Shown here: positions 19,045 to 25,602 of the stretch, piece after piece
Layout of the letters: every line of letters starts with the position of its first letter
Position numbering within the stretch: the first letter of the stretch is position 1
DNA from: a virus
Strand: one strand, 5' to 3'
IMG/VR virus record: IMGVR_UViG_3300017763_000044
Location: 1-42,111 of that record
DNA length: 42,111 nt
Notes under the pieces: model-generated
Database searches by the model: none
Seen by the model: the letters and a program-made list of their open reading frames with translations, nothing else
What the model was told of the DNA's origin: nothing
Program-made: the position numbers and the translations under genes

Positions 19045-21140
19045 TACTCGTCTATGCAAATAACGAGTACGGCATCAACATGACTGTCCGCTCCTCCATC
19101 GCAATTTACTTTAATAAAACTATCTCCATCTATTAGGGGCGAACTAATCGTAGCTGAAAAGACAGTTCCCGCAGTGGTACCGTCTGGAATTTGTATCTGT
19201 GCAATCATTGTGCCCGTGTCTTTATAAGCAGTGAACCTAAGAAAACCGCTAGTAGAAGCGAGGGTGTCACTTAATACGCATTGCATCTTAGTTACAATAC
19301 CTTCATTTGGAACGGGAATATTTTTGTCTTTGTTAACCGTTGTGTTTGCGAAATCTAAACTTAAAGTTCTAGTTCCTAATACATCTAGTGTCATTGGCAT
19401 CCAGTGACTATGAGCTTGATTCCACGCCAAGACCTGCCCCGTTGAAGGTACATGGCTCATTTGCCCGCTAAATGTCAATTTGAAACTTACCACAAACCCC
19501 GACTCATAAGTACGATCCGTAATCGACCACCCATCATTTAAGGTGTTCATTATATCATCGTCGTCGTATGCCACCACGTCCTTCTTGCCTTCAGCATTTA
19601 AATTTACCTGAAAGACCCTGCTGTGGCCATACGCACTATATGCTCCGTTGCTAGTTACATATTGACCCTTAAAGTCGCCGTATACCCTTGAGCCCGTATC
19701 GTAATCAAATTGCAGGGTTCCCGTGAACTCGGAAGTTGCGGTAATAGGAAAACCTCCAGCAGTTTGAACATCAGTTAGTTCATCTATTGAGCTTGCACCA
19801 AATGATGTGGGCTTTCCGGTAATGTCGCTCCATGCGTGAGTGTGCGTAGAAGGTGCAAAAGTTGAAGGTACATCGGCGAGCGAGTTGTAGCTAGCCACCC
19901 AAGGTAAACTCTTCCATACGGTGCTGTCAGTTTTTACATAAAGATTGCTAGTGTCGTAAGCAATATCACCTATTGCGCCATGCGAGTCCGCGCTTGTGGG
20001 TGAATATTCATATCTAGCCTGGTCAAGGTAAAATTGTATTCTAGTGTTAGTCTCAGATTTAGTGTAAACATCTAGATTGCTGAGGTCTATATTATGCGGA
20101 TTATCAGCGGCAATGTGTCCATTAAGAAGTTCTTGGAAGTTTATGTTTGGAACATTACTTAATCCTACGGTTGCTTTTGTTATTGAATGGGGATTGCCTG
20201 CCGCAATGTGATTCGAGTAGCGCGTGTCCAATAATTCTAGTGCATCTTTTTTTGCTAGTGTGGAGCTAGCCTGTGAAAAGATTTGGTTAACCGAAAGATT
20301 CTCGACATTACTAAGACCAACTTGCTCTTTAGTAACGCCGTGTGGATTTGTTTTTAGATTTGAGTGATCCGTGACAATCAGGTCGGTTTGACTTTGCGTG
20401 TATTTATCTAGATCCGTTATATCCGACTCATTGTGCGTGTGGTTACCTAGTGCATCTTGCGTGCTTGTGAGTGCATTTTCAAAAAGATAAAAATCGGTTA
20501 TTTCGGAGACTGTATGCGTATGCTCGGAGTCAATTTTAGAATCTAAATCTGATTGAGTGGGTAGCGTTGCAATCGTTGCATTAATCGAAGCAATAGACCC
20601 CTGCAAACTAAGCACATCGCCACTCTCGTCACTAATCGTAATAGCGGCAATACTTGACGCTAAATCGGAAGCCACTCCATCCACATACGCAACTGTAGCC
20701 TTTGTATTTAGCGTCGATTGCAATGAAGTTATTTCAGCAATGGAATGAGTGTGAGTAGAGTTAGCAAGGGTTCCTAATTGCGACTGCAAGCTTGCTAGAT
20801 CCCCCTCTAGTGATGTTATATCTGTTCCATAGGTAAGATTTGCAAAAACTTGATCTATGGTCGAAATCCTAGAATCAACTTGTGACTTTGTGTAGTACCC
20901 TGAGGCAAATGAGGTGTCAGCACCCTCAAGGGTTGTGACTCTAGACCCTAAAGATATGATGGAGTCGTTTAAGTTTTTTCCGGCAGTTGCAGTGAGCGCT
21001 TTCTGGGAAGACTCCGTGCTTAGACTATCCGTAAGATCTTCTTCCCCGATTATTACGCTATCTATTAAATCAGCAAAATCTGACTCTCTTGGAGATGATC
21101 CTGTTAAAAAATATGACTTTAATTTTGTTCTTCCGCTCAT
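19044..21140 (-). CDS. Trimeric tail fibre with HxH motifs (698 aa)
   Basis: A 698-residue fibre. Residues 5-40 (LKSYFLTGSSP..SDFADLIDS) are the N-terminal module seen in many phage fibres. Residues 60-260 alternate coiled coil with THTH-type motifs (about 130, 208, 234), which in T4-like needles coordinate metal along the trimer axis. Two NPH-[GS]-[VI]-TK..VGLSNV repeats lie at about 265-282 and 315-332. A THTHAWSDITGKP motif follows near 435, then an SHVP..GQVLAW...HWMP segment also found in the 557-residue fibre, and a C-terminal beta domain. The gene lies between the adaptor (4-nt overlap) and the nozzle, so this is probably a main side fibre. Confidence 0.9.
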   Translation of the reverse strand: MSGRTKLKSYFLTGSSPRESDFADLIDSVIIGEEDLTDSLSTESSQKALTATAGKNLNDSIISLGSRVTTLEGADTSFASGYYTKSQVDSRISTIDQVFANLTYGTDITSLEGDLASLQSQLGTLANSTHTHSIAEITSLQSTLNTKATVAYVDGVASDLASSIAAITISDESGDVLSLQGSIASINATIATLPTQSDLDSKIDSEHTHTVSEITDFYLFENALTSTQDALGNHTHNESDITDLDKYTQSQTDLIVTDHSNLKTNPHGVTKEQVGLSNVENLSVNQIFSQASSTLAKKDALELLDTRYSNHIAAGNPHSITKATVGLSNVPNINFQELLNGHIAADNPHNIDLSNLDVYTKSETNTRIQFYLDQARYEYSPTSADSHGAIGDIAYDTSNLYVKTDSTVWKSLPWVASYNSLADVPSTFAPSTHTHAWSDITGKPTSFGASSIDELTDVQTAGGFPITATSEFTGTLQFDYDTGSRVYGDFKGQYVTSNGAYSAYGHSRVFQVNLNAEGKKDVVAYDDDDIMNTLNDGWSITDRTYESGFVVSFKLTFSGQMSHVPSTGQVLAWNQAHSHWMPMTLDVLGTRTLSLDFANTTVNKDKNIPVPNEGIVTKMQCVLSDTLASTSGFLRFTAYKDTGTMIAQIQIPDGTTAGTVFSATISSPLIDGDSFIKVNCDGGADSHVDAVLVICIDE

Positions 21141-21904
21141 CCTATTACAAATCCTCCGCTACCTACACCACTATTGATAACCTGCTCCACGGAAGAGCTA
21201 TCGTATTCTTTTTCGTTTAGAAATACTTGCGCCCTGTCTTTGGAGTACATTTGGTAATAGGATTGATATTGTGTTAAATCGTTGTCAACTTCGCGTGCTA
21301 AATGCGCCTTAACATAGTCTGCTGAGGCTTTCGCCACCATGTCGTCAAATACAACGGGCGTGGCTTTTTGCTCGGTAGTTGCTTTAAATATTGGTGCGTA
21401 ATGATTTTCTCCTTCATAATATATATAGAGTGCTTCTTCATCTATTAATTTAGGAGCCAACCAAAACTTGTTTTCACCAAAAGCTATTCTGCCTGGAACT
21501 TGCGTGGTTCTTTCAAGGATACCACCATCAATCAAATCAAACCTAGCCTCCCATGGTATAACCCTTGGGTAGTAGTATCTAGATATACTTTGAGAATTAT
21601 CATCGGTTGCGACTCTCCTTATCACTACCTGCTTCACTCGGGTTTTCGCAGATACAAAATCACCCTTATGTACATCTAGGTCTTCCGAGTTTACGGACGA
21701 TAGATCGCTTGGATCGGGCTCGACTAAGCTTGTCGTGGAGTACGTGCGAAATTGATTTTCTCTTAATGCGGGTACATATCTTTGCAGGTCTATGGATGAT
21801 GCGACAATCATTCTGTCTATGTATTCCTGCACACCCCTACCCTTACGATCACTATCCACCAAGAGGTAGGTTCTAACCACATCATTAAATTCTTCCCAAT
21901 TCAT
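21137..21904 (-). CDS. Head-to-tail adaptor / tail tubular protein A-like (255 aa)
   Basis: A 255-residue protein. The N-terminus is helical (WEEFNDVVRTYLL...RGVQEYIDRMIVASSIDLQRYVP), as in gatekeeper or adaptor proteins that bind the portal. A beta-rich middle with FYLAP-like strands and C-terminal helices (DDMVAKASADYVKAHLAREV...YQSYYQMY) follow. Size, helix-beta-helix layout and position in the same transcription unit as the nozzle support a T7 gp11-like adaptor. The gene overlaps the upstream membrane protein by 4 nt and the downstream fibre gene by 4 nt. The identification is by architecture and context; sequence identity with T7 gp11 is not obvious. Confidence 0.7.
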   Translation of the reverse strand: MNWEEFNDVVRTYLLVDSDRKGRGVQEYIDRMIVASSIDLQRYVPALRENQFRTYSTTSLVEPDPSDLSSVNSEDLDVHKGDFVSAKTRVKQVVIRRVATDDNSQSISRYYYPRVIPWEARFDLIDGGILERTTQVPGRIAFGENKFWLAPKLIDEEALYIYYEGENHYAPIFKATTEQKATPVVFDDMVAKASADYVKAHLAREVDNDLTQYQSYYQMYSKDRAQVFLNEKEYDSSSVEQVINSGVGSGGFVIG

Positions 21905-22365
21905 TTTCTACCTCCAGGTGTGTAATAAAATCCAACGACCATTGGGCAGATAATTACCACGAAGTACGTGGATAAATGACCCGTGGTGAGCGATATAGGG
22001 GTTTGCTTAGCTGGAAAAGTGATAAGCCCAAAGAGGAACTCCGTTGAACCTTCTCCACTAGGGTTAGTGAGGGTAACGATTTCGGCTGAGGGGAAGAGGG
22101 TGCAGAGGATGACGACCGCTGAGAGTGTCGAGACAAGGATGAGCGCGAGCAAGCGACGAGTAGCACGAGTGAAAGCACCACCGGGACCGCTATTAAGCTG
22201 TTTTTGAAATTCAAGTGCATATTCATTTCCTCGCGCCTCCCTCGCTAGTTCTAGTTCAAATTTTTGTTGCCGATTGTCTGCTATTGTTCCGAACACGCCC
22301 TTAAGTATCGACCCGAGAGCCGCGGAACCTCCTCCGGTCAAAAACATTGTAAGCAGTTCAAACAT
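21901..22365 (-). CDS. Two-TM holin-like membrane protein (154 aa)
   Basis: A 154-residue membrane protein. Residues 8-28 are a Gly-rich, weakly hydrophobic N-terminal segment. Residues 30-58 form a charged helix with a KFELELAREAR pattern. Residues 71-92 and about 131-148 are hydrophobic enough to span the membrane. This layout is common among small proteins annotated as holins in marine and gene-transfer-agent-like phages, and is compatible with the three-TM phage holin family. Promoter B lies immediately upstream and the adaptor follows with a 4-nt overlap. Its early position in a tail operon is unusual for a lysis gene; an alternative is a membrane-associated virion protein. A second open frame is nested inside it. 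Confidence 0.65.
   Translation of the reverse strand: MFELLTMFLTGGGSAALGSILKGVFGTIADNRQQKFELELAREARGNEYALEFQKQLNSGPGGAFTRATRRLLALILVSTLSAVVILCTLFPSAEIVTLTNPSGEGSTEFLFGLITFPAKQTPISLTTGHLSTYFVVIICPMVVGFYYTPGGRK
21954..22226 (-). CDS. Nested lipoprotein-like frame (possible Rz1-type o-spanin), speculative
   Basis: Ninety codons in another frame entirely inside the holin-like gene. Residues 11-25 are hydrophobic and end in a lipobox-like LVAC, predicting lipidation at Cys26 after a short N-terminal region carrying Lys8. The mature 65 residues are Ser/Pro-rich and basic. Rz1-type outer-membrane spanins are proline-rich lipoproteins often nested out of frame in another lysis gene, so the arrangement is suggestive. 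Against it: the enclosing gene is not a recognisable Rz, and Ser/Arg-rich content can be a by-product of codon bias in the overlapping frame. No Shine-Dalgarno stands out. Confidence 0.2.
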   Translation of the reverse strand: MNMHLNFKNSLIAVPVVLSLVLLVACSRSSLSRHSQRSSSSAPSSPQPKSLPSLTLVEKVQRSSSLGLSLFQLSKPLYRSPRVIYPRTSW

Positions 22366-22373
22366 CCTGTTAC

Positions 22374-22403
22374 AGTATAATAAGTGTTACGCTAGGTGTC
22401 CAA
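22374..22403 (-). promoter_or_regulatory. Late promoter B (before holin-like gene)
   Basis: On the minus strand: -35 TGGACA (22397-22402, 17-nt spacer) or TTGGAC (22398-22403, 18-nt), and -10 TATACT (22374-22379). TAGCGTAACAC sits in the spacer (heptamer 22384-22390, 4 nt from the -10), with a second GTAACA 11 nt later. This matches promoter A nearly base for base over about 30 nt. The -10 ends 8 nt before the ATG at 22365. Confidence 0.6.
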
Positions 22404-22583
22404 CTCATTTATCTTTTGTATTACCTCATTAAGCTTATCCCTGAGCAATTCGATATTGTTATCTTGTTGAGCCCAGGTTAGCGGATCGTCAGCAGTATCT
22501 TTTCTGAGCACGATCTTTTTCTCTGATTCGGGGAGATTATCAATGTATTCATCTCCGCTTGATGTTATTTCTGTAATTGGCAT
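22392..22583 (-). CDS. Small fibre-module protein (63 aa)
   Basis: A 63-residue protein. Residues 30-60 read DDPLTWAQQDNNIELLRDKL then an Asn/Ile/Glu coiled coil. The same PLT...D.N.ELLR...N motif begins the 557-residue fibre, and LTW/LTHA...DxNF is a common element at the base of phage fibres. It may be a free-standing fibre anchor, trimerisation chaperone or assembly cofactor. The gene is 2 nt downstream of the 319-residue adhesin and is the last of the capsid-led unit; the -35 of promoter B overlaps its 3' end. Confidence 0.65.
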   Translation of the reverse strand: MPITEITSSGDEYIDNLPESEKKIVLRKDTADDPLTWAQQDNNIELLRDKLNEVIQKINELDT

Positions 22584-22585
22584 GG

Positions 22586-23545
22586 CTATAGATAGTAGTT
22601 TCGCGTTGTCTGTAAAATTTGATCTCTGCCGATATTGGTTAGATCACCAAGGTGCATGGTAGCTTCGACAAAATACCCTTTGTATTTTCGGCTTGCTGAC
22701 CTTCCTATTGAAATATCTGAAAATGAAGGGGTTGCGTTTGGTATTGTCATGCCTTCCGTGGATGAGGAGGTTATGCTAACTATCCTATTGTTTTGCTTTG
22801 AGATTCCAGAATAGTAACTCATTGGTTGTCCTGCAGAGTTTTCAAGCAATGCCCCAACCGTAGAGTCGAAAGTAAAACGAGCTATTTCCGAAGGCTCAAT
22901 AGTTACCTCTGTGCTCGTCCCCCATATTCCCAGCATTGGCGATATATTACTGCATTTACCCAAGCATGTAATCGTGAAATTTTGACCTATATAAGGTGCT
23001 AAATTCTCTACCTCTAAATACTCGTTGTTGTTAAATTGCGCCCTGTAATAATCAGGAGATACCAACTCCCATGACGTTCCCTCGGAAGTATAGGTGACAC
23101 CGCCATCAGTCTCCCTTATGCCATCCTTGGGCGTGGAGTGATCCATGGCAAAGCCCGACTCCCCAAGGGATACTACAACCCCAACACTTCCGTACCATGG
23201 GTGTGTTGACCTTATAATCCTTACTTTACTACCCACGCTTAATGTCGATCCGAGGGTTAGCTCGGGTTGCAAGGACTGATTTGATTGAACGGCATCTTGG
23301 GTTTCAACGCCTTCTCGTGCCTTTTGGTCGTATATTGTCTCAATATACACTTTTTGGCCTAAGTCTGGCGTGTCAGCTGGATAGTTGCCTGTTGTCCCGT
23401 CAGCTTGCCGAAATTTAAAGTAATTCCCGTTATATCCCGCTCTTAGCTTGCGGTTTAAAGAGTATGCAAATACGGCAGGAAACGCATCGGCGGGCAACCT
23501 ACTTTTGGAGACATCCCCTTGTACTCCAATATGGTGAGCAATCAT
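22586..23545 (-). CDS. Carbohydrate-binding adhesin with arabinofuranosidase-B-like and KOW-like segments (319 aa)
   Basis: Read from ATG 23545, which overlaps the upstream stop by 4 nt (ATGA); a start 13 codons earlier is possible but lies inside the upstream gene. Residues about 20-75 (FAYSLNRKLRAGYNGNYFKF...KVYIETIYDQ) resemble the start of the AbfB/lectin-like module of many phage adhesins (AYSLR.L...Y.G...WYDQSG). Residues about 100-165 (VGSKVRIIRSTHPWYGSVGV...WELV) resemble a KOW/SH3-like beta module also seen in the 783-residue fibre. The C-terminal 130 residues look like a concanavalin/laminin-G-type beta sandwich. It probably binds a surface glycan; no catalytic residues are evident. 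Confidence 0.75.
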   Translation of the reverse strand: MIAHHIGVQGDVSKSRLPADAFPAVFAYSLNRKLRAGYNGNYFKFRQADGTTGNYPADTPDLGQKVYIETIYDQKAREGVETQDAVQSNQSLQPELTLGSTLSVGSKVRIIRSTHPWYGSVGVVVSLGESGFAMDHSTPKDGIRETDGGVTYTSEGTSWELVSPDYYRAQFNNNEYLEVENLAPYIGQNFTITCLGKCSNISPMLGIWGTSTEVTIEPSEIARFTFDSTVGALLENSAGQPMSYYSGISKQNNRIVSITSSSTEGMTIPNATPSFSDISIGRSASRKYKGYFVEATMHLGDLTNIGRDQILQTTRNYYL

Positions 23546-24294
23546 ACGAAGTCCCCAATGCCATACCATGCACTCCCGTCCCAATAAATTGTCGCTGAGG
23601 CAAACTGCTCTCCTAATACAGTACCCCGTGCGTTGGTTAAATTTGCAAACTCCACCGTCTTACCGGTTAAGCAGTTGTTGACTGTGAAGCTTACACCAAG
23701 TTCTGCATTGACTGGTAAGGTAATAGTTATTTTTGCCCCTGCGGGTTTACATTGATACAGATACCCTGTTTCCGTTGCATCATAAGTAAAGTCTGCAGTT
23801 TTTACATCTATGGGTATTTTTACCTTAGCTTTCCCCGATAGGTTTTCCCCCGAGATGTTTGTTGCGGTAATATCTGTGGCTTCAATAGTCTTGACTCCCG
23901 TGGATGAAAAACCCATTCCACCAACCGTCAAAGTTCCTTCTATTGTTACATTCTCATAAAACCGACCATTGTCCGCATAAAGGTCATAATTATGTATAGG
24001 TGACGGTATCCTTAACGTGTTGTACTCGGATATAGATAAATCAATATAAGGTCTTACCCTATCCCCCGATAGCTGACTTTCCCAATATTCTGAAGACGGG
24101 TACACCAAGATGTCTGTGACCCACGGATCAAAACCGTCAGTTGGGTCTCCTCCGCTTATGTTATTTAAGTTGTGATCAGCTCCTAATACCTGAAGAGCAT
24201 AAGCAGATACGTCAGGTGCGGTTGATGCCGAACCCTCTACGAAGCTGATAAACTGCGAACCTCCGAGATTTGATGGCAGTATCTTTTCCGTCAT
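23542..24294 (-). CDS. Short tail fibre protein (250 aa)
   Basis: A 250-residue protein. Residues about 105-135 contain the GRFYENVTIEGTLTVGG-type strand motif of phage fibres. Residues about 170-250 (ITLPVNAELGVSFTVNN...GEQFASATIYWDGSAWYGIGDFV) match the C-terminal beta domain on many fibre and adhesin proteins, often described as glycan-binding tips. It overlaps both neighbours by 4 nt, so the three adhesin genes 25058-22586 are translated as one coupled set. No coiled-coil shaft is apparent, so it may be a tip or collar fibre. Confidence 0.78.
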   Translation of the reverse strand: MTEKILPSNLGGSQFISFVEGSASTAPDVSAYALQVLGADHNLNNISGGDPTDGFDPWVTDILVYPSSEYWESQLSGDRVRPYIDLSISEYNTLRIPSPIHNYDLYADNGRFYENVTIEGTLTVGGMGFSSTGVKTIEATDITATNISGENLSGKAKVKIPIDVKTADFTYDATETGYLYQCKPAGAKITITLPVNAELGVSFTVNNCLTGKTVEFANLTNARGTVLGEQFASATIYWDGSAWYGIGDFV

Positions 24295-25058
24295 GACTCA
24301 TAGAACCCTGAAAGCGAAATGTTGTCCGTGTTGTCCGAATAGTTGAGAACATCACTTCCTAGATTAATAACCTCATATTCCGATATATTATCTACGCATG
24401 GAAAATTAACTGAAGATGACCCATGCAAAATCTCATTCGAGTAGTTCACTTTTTGCTGGTAAACTACACTATCGAAAACTGTCTCATGGCTTGCCTGTAA
24501 TGCAACTAGAGAGTTAACCATATCATTAGTTCCAAAAGTCGCATCTTCGTTTGCCAACAATGTGTTACGCTTACCACCATACTCTACAAACAGGTCGTAC
24601 TTACCTACACTGGGGAAAAGTCTAAATATTACTCTATGTGTTCCTGGAGCTAGACTCATGGAACTTTCATTAAACTCAGGCGCGGTGGTCAACTGTATGC
24701 GATCAACAGTATCAGAAATAAGCACACGTATTGTATAATTAGGCACATCAGGCACATCAAACTTGACCTCTACTTCACTGCCATCGAGCATGATTTGATC
24801 AGTAAGTTTTCGGTGGCACAAGGTTTTAACCTTTGCTCCGTAATTACCATCAAGACCTGGCGCTGCAAATCCAGTAATTATATCACCTGTCCACTCGGGG
24901 TTATCAAGGTCTTCGAAGTCGTCAAGGTTTATAGTGTTATGCCTTGGTCTGATGCCAACAAGCTTACCTGTGTAGTTGTTAATCCTAAAGCTACTAGCCT
25001 TATGATAAGGAATAGTCTGATAATCTTCACCTGTTGTTACTGCAAAAGTTCCGTTCAT
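24291..25058 (-). CDS. Beta-rich structural / adhesin protein (255 aa)
   Basis: A 255-residue, Asp/Asn/Thr/Tyr-rich protein. The central part (about 45-205) has the strand pattern and residues of a jelly-roll or laminin-G-like carbohydrate-binding domain: an early D-D-F-E-D segment, IRVLISDTVDRIQL, APGTHRVIFRLF and YDLFVEYGG. The C-terminal 50 residues are polar. A Shine-Dalgarno (GGAAGGAC, about 6 nt) precedes the ATG, which overlaps the stop of the 52-residue membrane protein (ATGA). No exact family is recognised; membership of the fibre/adhesin set is inferred from its position at the head of three coupled fibre genes. Confidence 0.72.
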   Translation of the reverse strand: MNGTFAVTTGEDYQTIPYHKASSFRINNYTGKLVGIRPRHNTINLDDFEDLDNPEWTGDIITGFAAPGLDGNYGAKVKTLCHRKLTDQIMLDGSEVEVKFDVPDVPNYTIRVLISDTVDRIQLTTAPEFNESSMSLAPGTHRVIFRLFPSVGKYDLFVEYGGKRNTLLANEDATFGTNDMVNSLVALQASHETVFDSVVYQQKVNYSNEILHGSSSVNFPCVDNISEYEVINLGSDVLNYSDNTDNISLSGFYES

Positions 25059-25213
25059 TTCTTGTCCTTCCCTTTGTACTTTAGGTATATACTATATCCC
25101 GCATGCACAGCCGTTAATAATGCGCACAAGCATGCCAACAATAGATGCACACCCTCTAATGTGAAGGTACCTATAGTTCCAATCACAGAGGTAAATACGG
25201 GGCGGTCCATCAT
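25055..25213 (-). CDS. 52-residue one-TM protein, holin candidate
   Basis: A short gene with ATGA overlaps at both ends: its ATG (25211-25213) overlaps the stop of the 123-residue head protein, and its TGA (25055-25057) overlaps the next ATG. Such tight coupling argues strongly that it is translated. Residues 22-44 form one hydrophobic helix rich in Leu, Ala, Cys and aromatics. The N-terminus is short and nearly neutral and the C-terminus is strongly basic (KYKGKDKK). That is the layout of small single-TM phage holins. No endolysin is adjacent, so a membrane anchor for a virion or lysis-control function is also possible. Confidence 0.6.
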   Translation of the reverse strand: MMDRPVFTSVIGTIGTFTLEGVHLLLACLCALLTAVHAGYSIYLKYKGKDKK

Positions 25214-25581
25214 TTGGTTCCCTTTAGAGGATTTTCCACTTTTGCCTTACCCACGGAAACCAAGTCTTTAGCAGGCTTGCCCTTCTTAGACGGGGCCGCC
25301 GACTCCTTTTCCGCATACACCGCATTTGGATTTTTTGAGGGATCCTGTGCCACCACCCCTAGCAGTCTCGATGAAACTGAAGGAAGTCCCAGCTTTTTTT
25401 TTAAACGGTCATACTCACTCACGGGGATCTCACTTACGAGATCCCCGCCGTGTAGCTTTAGCAAAAGTTTAGCATCCTTGTCCTCGTACGCTCCGAATCC
25501 CCGATCCCGAGCGCCGACTCTAGTTACATCAAATTCCGCTCCGTAATCCTTATCAGGATCCTGAAAAAGTAAATACTTCAT
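25210..25581 (-). CDS. Small head-associated protein (123 aa)
   Basis: A 123-residue, charged protein directly downstream of the major capsid gene (21-nt gap). Residues 1-60 are a mixed beta/helical domain (YLLFQDPDKDYGAEFDVTRV...LLLKLHGGDL), and residues 75-123 are a Lys/Ala/Pro/Ser-rich, probably disordered tail. Small proteins here in podovirus genomes are often head decoration or stabilisation factors; that is positional inference only. Its stop overlaps the start of the one-TM protein by 4 nt. Expression would be driven from promoter D together with the capsid gene. Confidence 0.65.
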   Translation of the reverse strand: MKYLLFQDPDKDYGAEFDVTRVGARDRGFGAYEDKDAKLLLKLHGGDLVSEIPVSEYDRLKKKLGLPSVSSRLLGVVAQDPSKNPNAVYAEKESAAPSKKGKPAKDLVSVGKAKVENPLKGTK

Positions 25582-25602
25582 ATTGGTACTTACTCATTAG
25601 GC

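Noticed and set aside
24551-24560. Further copies of the late heptamer (also near 16666 and 30420)
   Set aside because: Inside genes, with no -10 at the right distance. A 7-mer is expected several times in 42 kb by chance.
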